NCBI GenBank assembly: GCA_947631625.1
Contig: CANRMA010000011.1
Span: 37,089-101,088, forward strand
Reading direction: 5' to 3'
Origin: an uncultured Lachnospiraceae bacterium
Lineage (GTDB): Bacteria; Bacillota; Clostridia; Lachnospirales; Lachnospiraceae
Length of the DNA stretch: 64,000 bases
Within the stretch, counting starts at the first letter, position 1; every line of letters begins with the position of its first letter. Position numbers and translations under genes: made by a program. Under the pieces are notes generated by a model. That model was not told the DNA's origin and searched no databases. It saw nothing but the letters and a program-made list of their open reading frames with translations. This document shows, piece after piece, positions 55,476 through 64,000 of this stretch.

Positions 55476-57121
55476 TAAGGATAAATCAGATAAAGCTGCC
55501 GCATACACATAAAAAGGACGCATTATATGATAAAGCGGCGTCTTTGCTTAATATAGACAAGGCGGATATTAGCGCCCTTAAAATTGTCAAAAAATCTATT
55601 GACGCAAGAAAGAAACCGGACATATATATAATATATACAATAGATATAGAGACTGAAAATGAGGATGCGCTGTTAAGGCGGTTGAACGGTCATTTAAACA
55701 GTCGTCAAAATGGCGCCATGAGCATAACTAAAGCCGAAGACGTCCGGTATTCATTTAAAATAACCGGGGACCGGCGACTGCAGAACCGTCCCGTAATAAT
55801 AGGCACAGGCCCGGCCGGACTTTTTTGCGGATACTTTCTTGCGCGGAACGGATACCGCCCCATACTGCTTGAGCGTGGGAAATCCGTGGACGAGCGGCTT
55901 GAGGACGTGAATAAATTCTGGGAACGCCGGGTTCTCAATGAAGAGTCCAATGTTCAGTTTGGAGAGGGCGGGGCCGGAACTTTTTCGGACGGGAAGTTAA
56001 ATACCCTTATAAAAGACAAAAGCGGCAAAAATAAAGAAGTGCTAAAGATTTTTGTCAGTCTGGGCGCGCCGGAAGAAATACTCTATGAAGCAAAACCGCA
56101 TATCGGCACGGACATTCTTGTGAAGGTAGTAAAAAATATGCGCCGTGAGATCATCGCAAACGGTGGCGAAGCGCGTTTTGAAAGTAAAGTCACTGATATA
56201 GTGGCCGATGGGGGAAAACTGAAGGCGCTTGTGATCAATGATAATGAAAAAATTGATACCGACGTCGCCGTACTTGCCATAGGGCACAGCGCCAGGGATA
56301 CTTTCCGCATGCTGCACAGGCATGGCGTGCCTATGGATACGAAATCGTTTGCGGTGGGACTTCGCGTGGAGCACCCGCGGGAAATGATAAATAAGCTTCA
56401 ATATGGTTTTAAGAACAGTGAGATCCTGCCGACGGCGTCATATAAACTGACCGCAAGGACTAAGGACGGAAGGGGAGTTTATTCTTTTTGCATGTGTCCG
56501 GGGGGCTATGTGGTAAACGCTTCATCTTGGGAGGGAGGGCTTGCGGTAAACGGTATGAGCTACAGCGCAAGGAAAGGTGATAATTCCAACAGCGCCGTTA
56601 TAGTCACCGTTACACCCGAAGATTTTGGCGCCTCACATCCGCTCTCAGGCGTGGAGTTCCAGGAAAGGCTTGAAAAGAAAGCCTGTCTTGCAGGAAGGGG
56701 TAAAGTGCCGGTAGAAACTTATGGTGATTTTAAAGCCGCGGTTACAGGCGCAGAAGCAGAAGAATCTTATATCATTAAAGAATATCCCGAATTTAAACCG
56801 CAGATCAAAGGCGGTTATGAATTCTCATCAGTACATGAGATCCTGCCGGATAATTTAAACAGGGCCTTTGTCGAAGGCATGGAGCAGTTTGGAAAGATCA
56901 TGAAAGGTTTTAATGACAGTGGGGTTTACGTATCGGGTGTCGAAAGCAGGACATCTTCGCCTGTGCGTATTCACAGAGACGATGCCGGACGGTCCGCCCT
57001 GTACGGGTTATATCCTTGCGGAGAGGGCGCAGGATATGCCGGAGGCATAACTTCGGCTGCAATGGACGGTATAACGACTGCCGAAAAGATTGCGGCGGAA
57101 TATAAACCGTTTTATCAATAG
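55472..57121 (+). CDS. FAD-dependent dehydrogenase (COG2509 type)
   Basis: A 549-residue flavoprotein. About 110 N-terminal residues form a small alpha/beta domain, then VIIGTGPAGLFCGYFLARNG (FAD motif) and NVQFGEGGAGTFSDGKLNT. The C-terminus reads YPCGEGAGYAGGITSAAMDG. This matches the uncharacterised COG2509 family found in many Clostridia. It overlaps the upstream FAD gene by ATGA. The inverted-repeat element begins 5 nt after its stop. Catalytic role unknown. Confidence 0.88.
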   Translation: MIRINQIKLPHTHKKDALYDKAASLLNIDKADISALKIVKKSIDARKKPDIYIIYTIDIETENEDALLRRLNGHLNSRQNGAMSITKAEDVRYSFKITGDRRLQNRPVIIGTGPAGLFCGYFLARNGYRPILLERGKSVDERLEDVNKFWERRVLNEESNVQFGEGGAGTFSDGKLNTLIKDKSGKNKEVLKIFVSLGAPEEILYEAKPHIGTDILVKVVKNMRREIIANGGEARFESKVTDIVADGGKLKALVINDNEKIDTDVAVLAIGHSARDTFRMLHRHGVPMDTKSFAVGLRVEHPREMINKLQYGFKNSEILPTASYKLTARTKDGRGVYSFCMCPGGYVVNASSWEGGLAVNGMSYSARKGDNSNSAVIVTVTPEDFGASHPLSGVEFQERLEKKACLAGRGKVPVETYGDFKAAVTGAEAEESYIIKEYPEFKPQIKGGYEFSSVHEILPDNLNRAFVEGMEQFGKIMKGFNDSGVYVSGVESRTSSPVRIHRDDAGRSALYGLYPCGEGAGYAGGITSAAMDGITTAEKIAAEYKPFYQ

Positions 57122-57125
57122 AGAC

Positions 57126-57350
57126 GGACGATTGCCCAACTCTGATTTACGTCTTTGAGATTGTGCAGATTTAACAAAACCCTTGCTGGCACGCTTGCGC
57201 TGCATTGAGTCTCGCAGCGGTACTAAAGCTGCAAAATACGCAGCTTAAGTATAAGCGCAAATTATTGCGCTGCGGCCTCAGAGCGCCTGCAATGGTGTTT
57301 GTTAAATCTGTACAATCAATATACGTTGAGGGAGAGTTTAGCAATCGCCT
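57126..57350 (+). repeat. Palindromic terminal-inverted-repeat element, copy B
   Basis: A 225-bp element, the reverse complement of the 31106-31312 copy. The right end AGTTTAGCAATCGCCT (57335-57350) matches the consensus end in 15/16; the left end (57126-57141) is more decayed, 12/16. It shares the inner CAGATTTAACAAAAC and TTTGTTAAATCTGTACAATC repeats. Its hairpin AAGCTGC/GCAGCTT (57226-57232 with 57240-57246) shows an A-T pair where copy A has G-C, a compensatory change. Copy B carries an extra AGCGCAA/TTGCGCT hairpin (57254-57271). It fills the gap before proB. Confidence 0.88.
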
Positions 57351-57381
57351 AAAAATATATAAAAATAAGAGGATAAATAAA

Positions 57382-58242
57382 ATGTCAGACATAAGAGAAC
57401 GTCTTAAGGATAAAAAAAGAATAGTGATAAAAATAGGCTCGTCTTCCCTGCAGCATGAACAGACGGGAAATCTGGACTATGCCAAACTTGATATTCTTGT
57501 AAGGGAACTTTGTGATCTGAGAAATCAGGGTAAAGATGTGGTACTCGTGACTTCCGGAGCGATCGCGGTCGGAAAGAGCGCGGTACATTTTGGGGACAGA
57601 CCGGAAGATAATCCCATAGCGGTAAAACAGGCGTATGCGGCAATAGGACAGGCAAGACTCATGATGACTTATCAGAAGATATTTGCGGAATATAATCAGG
57701 TGGCGGCGCAGATACTTATGACCAAATATACCATAGTGGATAATCTCAATCGCTTTAATGCAAGAAATACATTTGCGGAGCTTTTTAAACTCGGAGTGGT
57801 GCCTATCGTAAATGAAAACGATACCGTGGCGACACATGAGATCGAAATAGGCGACAATGATACACTCTCTGCTATAGTTGCGTCTTTGGTGGATGCCGAT
57901 ATGCTCATACTTTTATCCGACATTGACGGCCTTTATACTGATGATCCGCATAATAATCCGGATGCAAAATACATAGAAGTAGTGGAAAAACTGACCGACG
58001 AGCTGTTTGAGATGGGAAAAACGACGACCGGGAGCGATTCCGGGACGGGGGGAATGACTACCAAACTTCAGGCTGCCAGGATAGCAAGCAGCGTAGGGAT
58101 AGACATGGTCATTGCCAACAGCAAAGATGTAAAGAATATCCGTCGTATTTTAGACGGTAAAAACATAGGAACGCTGTTTCTTGCAAATGCAGACGAGAAT
58201 TTTGACCTTCCTCTGTATGTACAACAGATGCATATACGATAA
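57382..58242 (+). CDS. proB: Glutamate 5-kinase
   Basis: Phosphorylates glutamate in the first step of proline synthesis. The 286-residue kinase has RIVIKIGSSSL at the N-terminus, VTSGAIAVGK, PIVNENDTVA and SGTGGMTTKLQAA. It lacks the C-terminal PUA domain of longer forms. The true start is at 57382 (AAGAGG upstream); an in-frame extension to 57205 only reads through the inverted-repeat element. proA lies one gene downstream with a folate cyclo-ligase between. Confidence 0.95.
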   Translation: MSDIRERLKDKKRIVIKIGSSSLQHEQTGNLDYAKLDILVRELCDLRNQGKDVVLVTSGAIAVGKSAVHFGDRPEDNPIAVKQAYAAIGQARLMMTYQKIFAEYNQVAAQILMTKYTIVDNLNRFNARNTFAELFKLGVVPIVNENDTVATHEIEIGDNDTLSAIVASLVDADMLILLSDIDGLYTDDPHNNPDAKYIEVVEKLTDELFEMGKTTTGSDSGTGGMTTKLQAARIASSVGIDMVIANSKDVKNIRRILDGKNIGTLFLANADENFDLPLYVQQMHIR

Positions 58243-58321
58243 ACTGTTATCAATGAATGTTTATATTTTTCTATAGTGAAAAAACGGGTACGATTACAGC
58301 TTTGGAGAAAAGTTTGGAAAA

Positions 58322-58915
58322 ATGATAGATAGTGATAAAAGACAACTTAGAAAAAAAATCCTTGCCATAAGGGATGCCCAGCCATTAGAATTAAGGCAGA
58401 ACTTGAGTTTTGCGATATTACGGAAAGTGTATGAGCTTGATGTATTTAAGGAAGCAGGGGTGATATTGACGTATGCGGATTACCGTAGTGAAGTTATCAC
58501 CATACCGTTGATAGATAAAGCGTTGGCGGATAAGAAACAGGTGTTTTGCCCAAGGGTCATCGGTAAAGATATGGATTTTTACCGTATTTATGCCACGGAA
58601 GATCTTAACGAAGGTTATAAGGGAATAAGGGAACCTGTATCAGGGGAGCGGTTTGATGACGGCGATAAGACTGCCCGCTGCCTTATGATAATGCCCGGAG
58701 CCGTGTTTGATAAAAAATGCGGAAGGATAGGATACGGCGGAGGTTTTTATGACAGATATCTGTCAAAAATGTCAGAAAATGAAACAGGGGTTAAGACACT
58801 GGCTCTTGCATATGAATGTCAGCTTGCAGACAGCGTACCGGTTGAGGCGCATGATATAAGACCTGATATGTTGGTGACTGAGAATGAAATATATTACAGT
58901 TTACAAAAGGAGTGA
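58322..58915 (+). CDS. 5-formyltetrahydrofolate cyclo-ligase
   Basis: Converts 5-formyl-THF to methenyl-THF with ATP. The 197-residue protein has RKKILAIRDAQPLELRQ at the start and the family signature PGAVFDKKCGRIGYGGGFYD, with RYLSK next. It sits between proB and proA (6 nt before proA), so it is expressed with proline genes though it belongs to one-carbon metabolism alongside fhs and folD elsewhere in the window. Confidence 0.93.
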   Translation: MIDSDKRQLRKKILAIRDAQPLELRQNLSFAILRKVYELDVFKEAGVILTYADYRSEVITIPLIDKALADKKQVFCPRVIGKDMDFYRIYATEDLNEGYKGIREPVSGERFDDGDKTARCLMIMPGAVFDKKCGRIGYGGGFYDRYLSKMSENETGVKTLALAYECQLADSVPVEAHDIRPDMLVTENEIYYSLQKE

Positions 58916-58921
58916 GAGAGA

Positions 58922-60169
58922 ATGAAGAATTTGGAAGAGATAGGAAAGCAGGCGTTGGCTGCGAAATATTTTCTGCAGACGCTTCCGACCCTGCAAAAAA
59001 ATGAAGCCCTGAAAGCCGTTGCGGATGAGCTCATTATCAGAGAAAAAGAACTTATTGATGCCAACGAAAAGGATCTGGAACTTGGCCGCGAAAACAGAAT
59101 GAGTGAAGCGCTTTTGGACAGACTTACGCTTACGCATGAGCGTATTGCGGCTATGTCCGAGGGGCTGATGCAGGTTGCGGATTTAGATGATCCGTTGGGA
59201 GAAGTGCTTGACAGAACCGTAAGACCTAACGGGCTTCAGATCACTAAACTCAGAGTGCCGTTTGGCGTGATCGGGATCATATATGAATCCAGGCCTAACG
59301 TGACCGCCGATGCTTTCGGGCTGTGTTTTAAGACAGGAAACGCGGTTATTTTAAAGGGCGGCAGCGATGCCCTGAATTCCAATATAGCCATAATAAACAT
59401 AATCAGGGATACGCTTGCCTCAAAGGGTATAATTGAAGATGCGGTACAGCTTATTACCGATACGGACAGAAATACCACGCTCGAATTCATGAAGATGAAT
59501 CAGTATATGGATGTGCTCATTCCAAGAGGCGGCGCGGGACTTATACGTACCGTTGTTGAGAACAGTACAATACCTGTTATCGAAACCGGGACCGGTAACT
59601 GTCATATCTACATAGACGAAGATGCGGATATAATGAAAGTAATTCCTATTGTAATTAACGCCAAAACACAACGTATCGGCGTATGCAATGCCTGCGAGTC
59701 GCTTGTTATTCATGAAAATATAGTGGACAGGGTACTGCCTGCGCTTGGAAAAGCTCTTATTGAAAAAGGAGTGGAGATAAGGGGCGATGAAAGCGTCAGA
59801 AAGGTGCTGCCTGAAAGCGTAAAGGTAACGGAAGAAGACTATGGCTGTGAATATCTGGATTATATTATTTCGATAAAGACCGTATCATCCATAGAAGAGG
59901 CCATCAATCACATAAATCATTATTCTACGGGCCACTCCGAAGCCATCATTACCGAAAATGACGAACATGCGCAGATGTTTTTGCATAAAATCGATTCAGC
60001 CTGTGTATATGTAAATGCCTCCACAAGATTTACGGACGGCTTTGAATTCGGTTTTGGCGCGGAAATAGGCATAAGCACCCGGAAACTTCATGCAAGGGGG
60101 CCTATGGGCTTAAAAGAACTTACAACGTATAAATATAATATAGTGGGAACGGGTCAGATCAGACAATGA
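58922..60169 (+). CDS. proA: Glutamate-5-semialdehyde dehydrogenase
   Basis: Reduces glutamyl-5-phosphate to the semialdehyde in proline synthesis. The 415-residue protein shows [49 protein letters not shown] and the catalytic cysteine in [24 protein letters not shown] lies before the ATG. It completes the proB-cyclo-ligase-proA unit. No clear terminator was found in the 199-nt AT-rich gap after it. Confidence 0.97.
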   Translation: MKNLEEIGKQALAAKYFLQTLPTLQKNEALKAVADELIIREKELIDANEKDLELGRENRMSEALLDRLTLTHERIAAMSEGLMQVADLDDPLGEVLDRTVRPNGLQITKLRVPFGVIGIIYESRPNVTADAFGLCFKTGNAVILKGGSDALNSNIAIINIIRDTLASKGIIEDAVQLITDTDRNTTLEFMKMNQYMDVLIPRGGAGLIRTVVENSTIPVIETGTGNCHIYIDEDADIMKVIPIVINAKTQRIGVCNACESLVIHENIVDRVLPALGKALIEKGVEIRGDESVRKVLPESVKVTEEDYGCEYLDYIISIKTVSSIEEAINHINHYSTGHSEAIITENDEHAQMFLHKIDSACVYVNASTRFTDGFEFGFGAEIGISTRKLHARGPMGLKELTTYKYNIVGTGQIRQ

Positions 60170-60368
60170 TATTAAGATTATCGGTGTGTTAGATAAGTAA
60201 TATTGGCATTTTTAATAAAATAAATCTGATTAATTATAAATTTTATATAAAAAATTCTCAAAAAGATATTTTATTTTGTGAAATCTTATGATACAATAAT
60301 AACGTACTTAGCATTTTTCGCTGTATATATGTTAATATTTAATAATACAATGAAGAGAGGGCCTAACA

Positions 60369-62108
60369 GTGAACAAGAAGAAAAAAGGTTTAAGTGTTTT
60401 AGCAAAAATAATACTTATGTGTCTGCTGCCAATGATCATATTGGGAGCTGTGATCACGATTTATTCAGTTGACGCGCTTACGAAAGGAATGCAGAGTGAA
60501 GCTCTTACGTCATTAAGTTATTTATGTCAGAGCGTTTCGGCATCATATGACGCTTTGGACCCCGGAGATTATTATATGGAAGGCGATAAGCTTTTTAAAG
60601 GCAGCTATCCGGTCACGGACAATGAAGATATCATTGACAGTTATACAAAGGATACAAATGCCGATGTGACGATCTTCTATGGTGACACAAGGCGCGCGAC
60701 TTCTTTAAAGAATAAAGATTCAGGGGAACGCATAGTAGGAACGCAGGCGTCCGAAGCGGTTATCGAAGCGGTGCTTAACAAAGGTGAGGATTATACGTCT
60801 ACAAACATTAAAATTAACGATCAGAATTATTATGCATATTATAAGCCTTTGACAAACAGCGACGGACAGATCGTCGGAATGATATTTGCCGGTGAGCCGA
60901 GTTCCGACGTCGATAAAATAATTAAAACCAAAACCATAAGGGTGAGCGTAGTCGCGTTGGTCGTTCTGATAATATCAATGTCCATCGTAACCGTTATGGT
61001 CAGGGCTATAGTAAATACCATTATTCTTGCAGAAACTCTGCTTAAGAATATTTCAAACGGCGAGCTGCGTAAGGAGTTGGATGAAAAAGCCGCCAAGATA
61101 ACCGAAAAAGCGAGAAACAGGACGGATGAGATCGGAAATATGGTCAATTCCATGTTTGGCTTAGTCAGAAAACTTATGGAGATCATGGGAGAGGTTAAGT
61201 CAAGTACGGAAAACTTGCTTCAGGCAAGCGATTCACTTGAAGTTATGGCGTCTCAGACAGGAACCACCGCCGATGAGATAAGCCGCGCGGTAGAAGAGGT
61301 TTCAAAAGGCGCCGTAATACAGGCCGAGGAGATAGAATCCGCTACCATGCAGGTATCCAATATAGGAAGTATGATAGAGAGCATAGTGTCAAGCGTTAAA
61401 GAACTTGATGAAGTGTCTTTGAGCATCAAACAGGCTGACGATGCTTCTGAGATCATCATCAAAGAACTTGGAGAATCTAACGACAAGACTATAAATGCAA
61501 TTAAGAAGATCGATGAATCCGTACATACGACCAATGAATCCGTAGGAAAGATTCAGGAAGCAGTCAATCTTATTACATCGATCGCCAGTGAGACCAGCCT
61601 TCTTGCATTAAATGCAAGTATTGAAGCTGCAAGAGCGGGAGAGGCGGGACGCGGTTTTGCGGTTGTTGCGTCTCAGATTTCGAAGCTTTCCGAAGATTCG
61701 AACAATTCCGCCAAGACTATTGAAGATATTATCAATCAGCTTTCAATAGATTCCGAAGCGTCGGTTAAGATCATGGCGGAAGTCAGCGATATTATTGCGG
61801 AACAGCAGAATAAGCTGACTGAGACCAGAGAGAAATTTGCCGATGTAAGCAAAGGCATTGAACTGTCTATGGCTGAGACCAATAAGATTTACGAACAGAC
61901 CAAAGAATGTGATGAGGCAAGAATTAAGGTAACAGATGTTATTGAAAACCTTTCTGCAGTATCTGAGGAGAACGCTGCTTCTACAGAGGAGACCAATTCT
62001 TCTATGCAGGAACTTAATTCCACCATCAGCCAGCTTGCCGAGGCTGCAAGAGATCTGAAAGATATTTCGGATAAACTCGGCGATGACATTTCATTCTTTA
62101 ACATTTAA
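60369..62108 (+). CDS. Methyl-accepting chemotaxis protein
   Basis: A 579-residue chemoreceptor. Membrane segments lie near residues 13-33 and 190-212. Between them is an extracellular sensor of single-Cache type ([20 protein letters not shown], then [20 protein letters not shown]). A HAMP region and a long coiled signalling domain follow, with the hairpin tip [20 protein letters not shown] (AGRGFAVVA next). No C-terminal NWETF-type pentapeptide. The start is GTG after GAGAGGG. A 199-nt gap before it holds no strong promoter. Ligand unknown; no flagellar or che genes are in the window. Confidence 0.94.
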   Translation: MNKKKKGLSVLAKIILMCLLPMIILGAVITIYSVDALTKGMQSEALTSLSYLCQSVSASYDALDPGDYYMEGDKLFKGSYPVTDNEDIIDSYTKDTNADVTIFYGDTRRATSLKNKDSGERIVGTQASEAVIEAVLNKGEDYTSTNIKINDQNYYAYYKPLTNSDGQIVGMIFAGEPSSDVDKIIKTKTIRVSVVALVVLIISMSIVTVMVRAIVNTIILAETLLKNISNGELRKELDEKAAKITEKARNRTDEIGNMVNSMFGLVRKLMEIMGEVKSSTENLLQASDSLEVMASQTGTTADEISRAVEEVSKGAVIQAEEIESATMQVSNIGSMIESIVSSVKELDEVSLSIKQADDASEIIIKELGESNDKTINAIKKIDESVHTTNESVGKIQEAVNLITSIASETSLLALNASIEAARAGEAGRGFAVVASQISKLSEDSNNSAKTIEDIINQLSIDSEASVKIMAEVSDIIAEQQNKLTETREKFADVSKGIELSMAETNKIYEQTKECDEARIKVTDVIENLSAVSEENAASTEETNSSMQELNSTISQLAEAARDLKDISDKLGDDISFFNI

Positions 62109-62172
62109 TATCGGTTCGCTTAAATGTACGACTTTGTGTCTGCTATTGCGGCATAAGGAATAGGGCTTGATT

Positions 62173-62421
62173 ATGGATGATGAATTAAAAATGTCCGTGT
62201 CTCCGGTCTGTACTAAGAATGGTGATAAATATGCATTCGTATCTTTTACGGATGGAGTCAGAACTGCCGAAGGCAGGATTCCCGACTGCATTATTACCAA
62301 AAACGAGGGCTTTGATGAAGACGAAGTATCACAGTTGGAAAATTACATGAGCAGAGAACTGCCGCAGCTTAAAAAGATGGCCGCGGGAATCAACGTGATG
62401 AAGAACTTTTTGGATGATTAA
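62173..62421 (+). CDS. Small conserved-looking protein, unknown (82 aa)
   Basis: An 82-residue soluble acidic protein: a short beta-rich half (SPVCTKNGDKYAFVSFTDGV) followed by helical KNEGFDEDEVSQLENYMSRE. The ATG at 62173 has AGGG 7 nt upstream. It lies 64 nt after the chemoreceptor and before a terminator, so it may share that transcript. Family not recognised. Confidence 0.72.
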   Translation: MDDELKMSVSPVCTKNGDKYAFVSFTDGVRTAEGRIPDCIITKNEGFDEDEVSQLENYMSRELPQLKKMAAGINVMKNFLDD

Positions 62422-62452
62422 AGGTAAGTCGTACCGATATATTGGCAATAAT

Positions 62453-62486
62453 AAAGGGTATGCTCGGATTTGGGCATGCCCTTTTT
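62453..62486 (+). terminator. Terminator after the 82-aa gene
   Basis: AAAGGGTATGC (62453-62463) pairs with GCATGCCCTTT, with one wobble, and TTTTAT follows. It closes the chemoreceptor/small-protein unit before the converging gene. Confidence 0.8.
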
Positions 62487-62546
62487 ATGTTTTTATGCAA
62501 TTCAACGTCTCAGTCGGCTCTGTTTATAATGAGCTCTTTCGTTTCG

Positions 62547-63164
62547 TTATTTTTTAACATCTTCAGGAGATAATACATTCCAATAATAGTGAGCGTATAT
62601 GATTTTAAAGAACGTCGTCCGCTTCACTTCAATGTCGGCAAACTTTTTACCGTCTGCCAGTATGTAATAGTTTTTATTGTCTATATCATAGCAAACTTCG
62701 AATTCTTTATCAAAATCGTATTGGACGGCACTGTATACGCCTATATCAACCCACATTTGTTTAAGATTGCGCTGGTATTCTATCGTTTCGGGAATGATTT
62801 CATCAACCAGTTCTGCCGGCGTAACATTGCTTAAAACTTCATATTTGAATATCGATTCTCCATCCGGAAGTCCTTTTCTGAGTTCACTTAGTTCTGTATC
62901 ATTACTGCCCTGTACTGATACAAAGGACCTGCCATGGTGTAAATCATAGAATCTGCCAATCTGCATAACCGTTTCCGGGAAAAACGGTATCAATAAACAC
63001 CCTGTAAAGAAAGCCATTAAAGCATAATACATGGCATAATGATACCATTTTATATTGGTGATCCATTCTTTTCTACCTGCATGATAAAATACAGCTCGTT
63101 TAAATATCATGCGAAAAATAAAAAATAATACTATTGCAAACGGGAAAAATAATATGTTTTCCAT
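62547..63164 (-). CDS. Membrane protein of unknown function (205 aa)
   Basis: A 205-residue protein with two N-terminal membrane segments (about residues 4-24 and 43-62, the second YAMYYALMAFFTGCLLIPFF). A soluble part follows with VQGSNDTELSELRKGLPDGE and YDFDKEFEVCYDIDNKNYYI. I recognise no family. It has a perfect promoter (below). Accessory rather than housekeeping. Confidence 0.75.
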   Translation of the reverse strand: MENILFFPFAIVLFFIFRMIFKRAVFYHAGRKEWITNIKWYHYAMYYALMAFFTGCLLIPFFPETVMQIGRFYDLHHGRSFVSVQGSNDTELSELRKGLPDGESIFKYEVLSNVTPAELVDEIIPETIEYQRNLKQMWVDIGVYSAVQYDFDKEFEVCYDIDNKNYYILADGKKFADIEVKRTTFFKIIYAHYYWNVLSPEDVKK

Positions 63165-63226
63165 TTTACTTTACTTTGAAATATGTTTTCTGTTGGGTAC
63201 ATATAGAACTTAATCCTTCTACTCTC

Positions 63227-63254
63227 ATTATATGTCATATTCCACATATGTCAA
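63227..63254 (-). promoter_or_regulatory. Promoter for the 205-aa membrane protein
   Basis: On the minus strand, consensus TTGACA (63249-63254) and TATAAT (63227-63232) are separated by 16 nt, about 60 nt before the start codon. Confidence 0.75.
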
Positions 63255-63277
63255 ATAATCATGCGTTTACCAGTTAA

Positions 63278-63306
63278 TTGTACAATCGCCTGCTGTATGG
63301 TATAAT
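63278..63306 (+). promoter_or_regulatory. Possible promoter for the end-of-window lipoprotein
   Basis: TTGTAC (63278-63283) and consensus TATAAT (63301-63306) are 17 nt apart. The transcript would have a long leader of about 165 nt before the ATG at 63476. No riboswitch was recognised in that leader. Confidence 0.5.
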
Positions 63307-63475
63307 AGGCTTAAGCTCGGCAGCCTGAGTCAGCGTAATTGCGTTGCAATTTTGAATTAGAATCATCCTGTATTTTATAAAATCAGAGCAGAAAATGAGT
63401 ATATAAAATTGCGAGTAAGTTAAAGAGGAAATCAGAAAAGTCCAAACTATAAATTTGGAGTAGGGAGATTAAGTA

Positions 63476-64000
63476 ATGAAAAAAGTATCTAAAATAGTTG
63501 GTTTAATTGCCGTGATTTCTATACTTTTTTGTGGTTGTGGAAGATACAGGGAGCATAATCTGAAACCGGATGATGATTTGTCCCGCGCTGTACATGATGC
63601 AATGGCTGACGATTATTATTATGTTGGAAAAGAAGAAGGAATTTACGGAGAAATATTGTATGAATATCAAATTAAAAGAATGGAAGCTGATGCAATTACG
63701 GAATTTGTCAATGCCATAAATGATTATTTAAATGCTGAGCAGGAAAAAATAACAGTAATAGTATTCGTAGAGGCTCCCGGTGGTTTAAATCAAATATTTT
63801 ATTTACAAAACTTTTCTGACAGAGAATTGGAAAAGGCGGATTATGACGGATTATATTCGCTATACATTCGGGAAATATTCGCTGCCCCTAACAATTTCTT
63901 TCATGACCCATCAATTTATACAGGAATAGAAGGAATAAGAAAGCTAAACATTGACGCTGAAATGCAGCAGAAGGCAGAGGAAGAAGGTATAGACTGGTAT
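63476..64000 (+). CDS. Predicted lipoprotein, 3' end outside window
   Basis: The frame opens at ATG 63476 after GGGAG and stays open to the end of the window (175 codons). The product starts with a lipoprotein signal ([20 protein letters not shown]). It continues with a polar mature part, including DDLSRAVHDAMADDYYYVGK and ITVIVFVEAPGGLNQIFYL. Function unknown. It is transcribed divergently from the 205-residue membrane protein. Confidence 0.78.
   Translation, partial: MKKVSKIVGLIAVISILFCGCGRYREHNLKPDDDLSRAVHDAMADDYYYVGKEEGIYGEILYEYQIKRMEADAITEFVNAINDYLNAEQEKITVIVFVEAPGGLNQIFYLQNFSDRELEKADYDGLYSLYIREIFAAPNNFFHDPSIYTGIEGIRKLNIDAEMQQKAEEEGIDWY

Noticed and set aside
57205..57381. In-frame N-terminal extension of ProB
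   Set aside because: It reads through the inverted-repeat element, gives a sequence unrelated to glutamate kinase, and a normal ATG with AAGAGG lies at 57382.
60278..60472. 64-codon frame before the chemoreceptor
   Set aside because: It overlaps the chemoreceptor start in another frame, has no ribosome site, and GTG at 60369 with GAGAGGG explains the region.

Overview
The window reads as chromosomal DNA from an anaerobic, spore-lineage Firmicute of the class Clostridia, most likely family Lachnospiraceae. The support is the mix of sporulation-type genes (SpoIID/LytB, YqfC, YqfD, SpoIIIE, a SpoVB-like flippase, a BofC-like protein), an NfnAB-type electron-bifurcating transhydrogenase, formate-tetrahydrofolate ligase, a high-cysteine 'chorion-like' small protein and small secreted proteins with the STGT/DLTYL motif. 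The assignment comes from recognising protein families; no taxonomic marker search was run. No tRNA, rRNA, CRISPR array, phage or transposase gene was seen. Layout: 1-9411 holds a SpoIID-like protein (5' end outside the window), YihY, pheS-pheT behind what looks like a truncated T-box attenuator, an M18 aminopeptidase, queA and a small lipoprotein. 9521-21733 is one 12.1-kb gene for a secreted modular protein of about 4035 residues; its promoter has a run of nine G in a 19-nt spacer, the arrangement expected of a phase-variable promoter. 21845-24325 is a minus-strand aroA-tyrA pair. 24720-29485 carries an EF-G paralogue with altered GTPase motifs, then leuS. 29554-32657 is an accessory stretch: three small minus-strand genes of unknown role, the first copy of a palindromic terminal-inverted-repeat element (31106-31312), and two small exported proteins that share an N-terminal module. 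32842-42932 is housekeeping: a TepA-type ClpP-fold protease, SpoIIIE/FtsK, fhs, folD, a zinc-ribbon membrane protein and nfnA-nfnB. A minus-strand ECF S-component follows, then a plus-strand run of small metabolic and sporulation genes: Dabb, MORN protein, rlmH, pyrimidine-nucleoside phosphorylase, yqfC-yqfD-phoH-(degenerate PgpH)-ybeY, flippase, BofC-like and two FAD enzymes. The second, inverted copy of the element (57126-57350) sits directly upstream of proB, 5-formyl-THF cyclo-ligase and proA. The window closes with a chemoreceptor, a small conserved-looking protein, a minus-strand membrane protein and the start of a lipoprotein gene that runs off the end. Functional themes are translation (pheST, leuS, queA, rlmH, ybeY, EF-G paralogue), one-carbon metabolism (fhs, folD, cyclo-ligase), amino acid synthesis (aroA, tyrA, proBA) and envelope or sporulation functions. 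The most unusual features are the poly-G promoter of the giant gene, the paired inverted-repeat elements with a compensatory base change in a hairpin, the T-box remnant before pheS, the EF-G paralogue lacking the usual G3 histidine and G4 NKxD, and the PgpH-like protein that has lost its HD aspartate.
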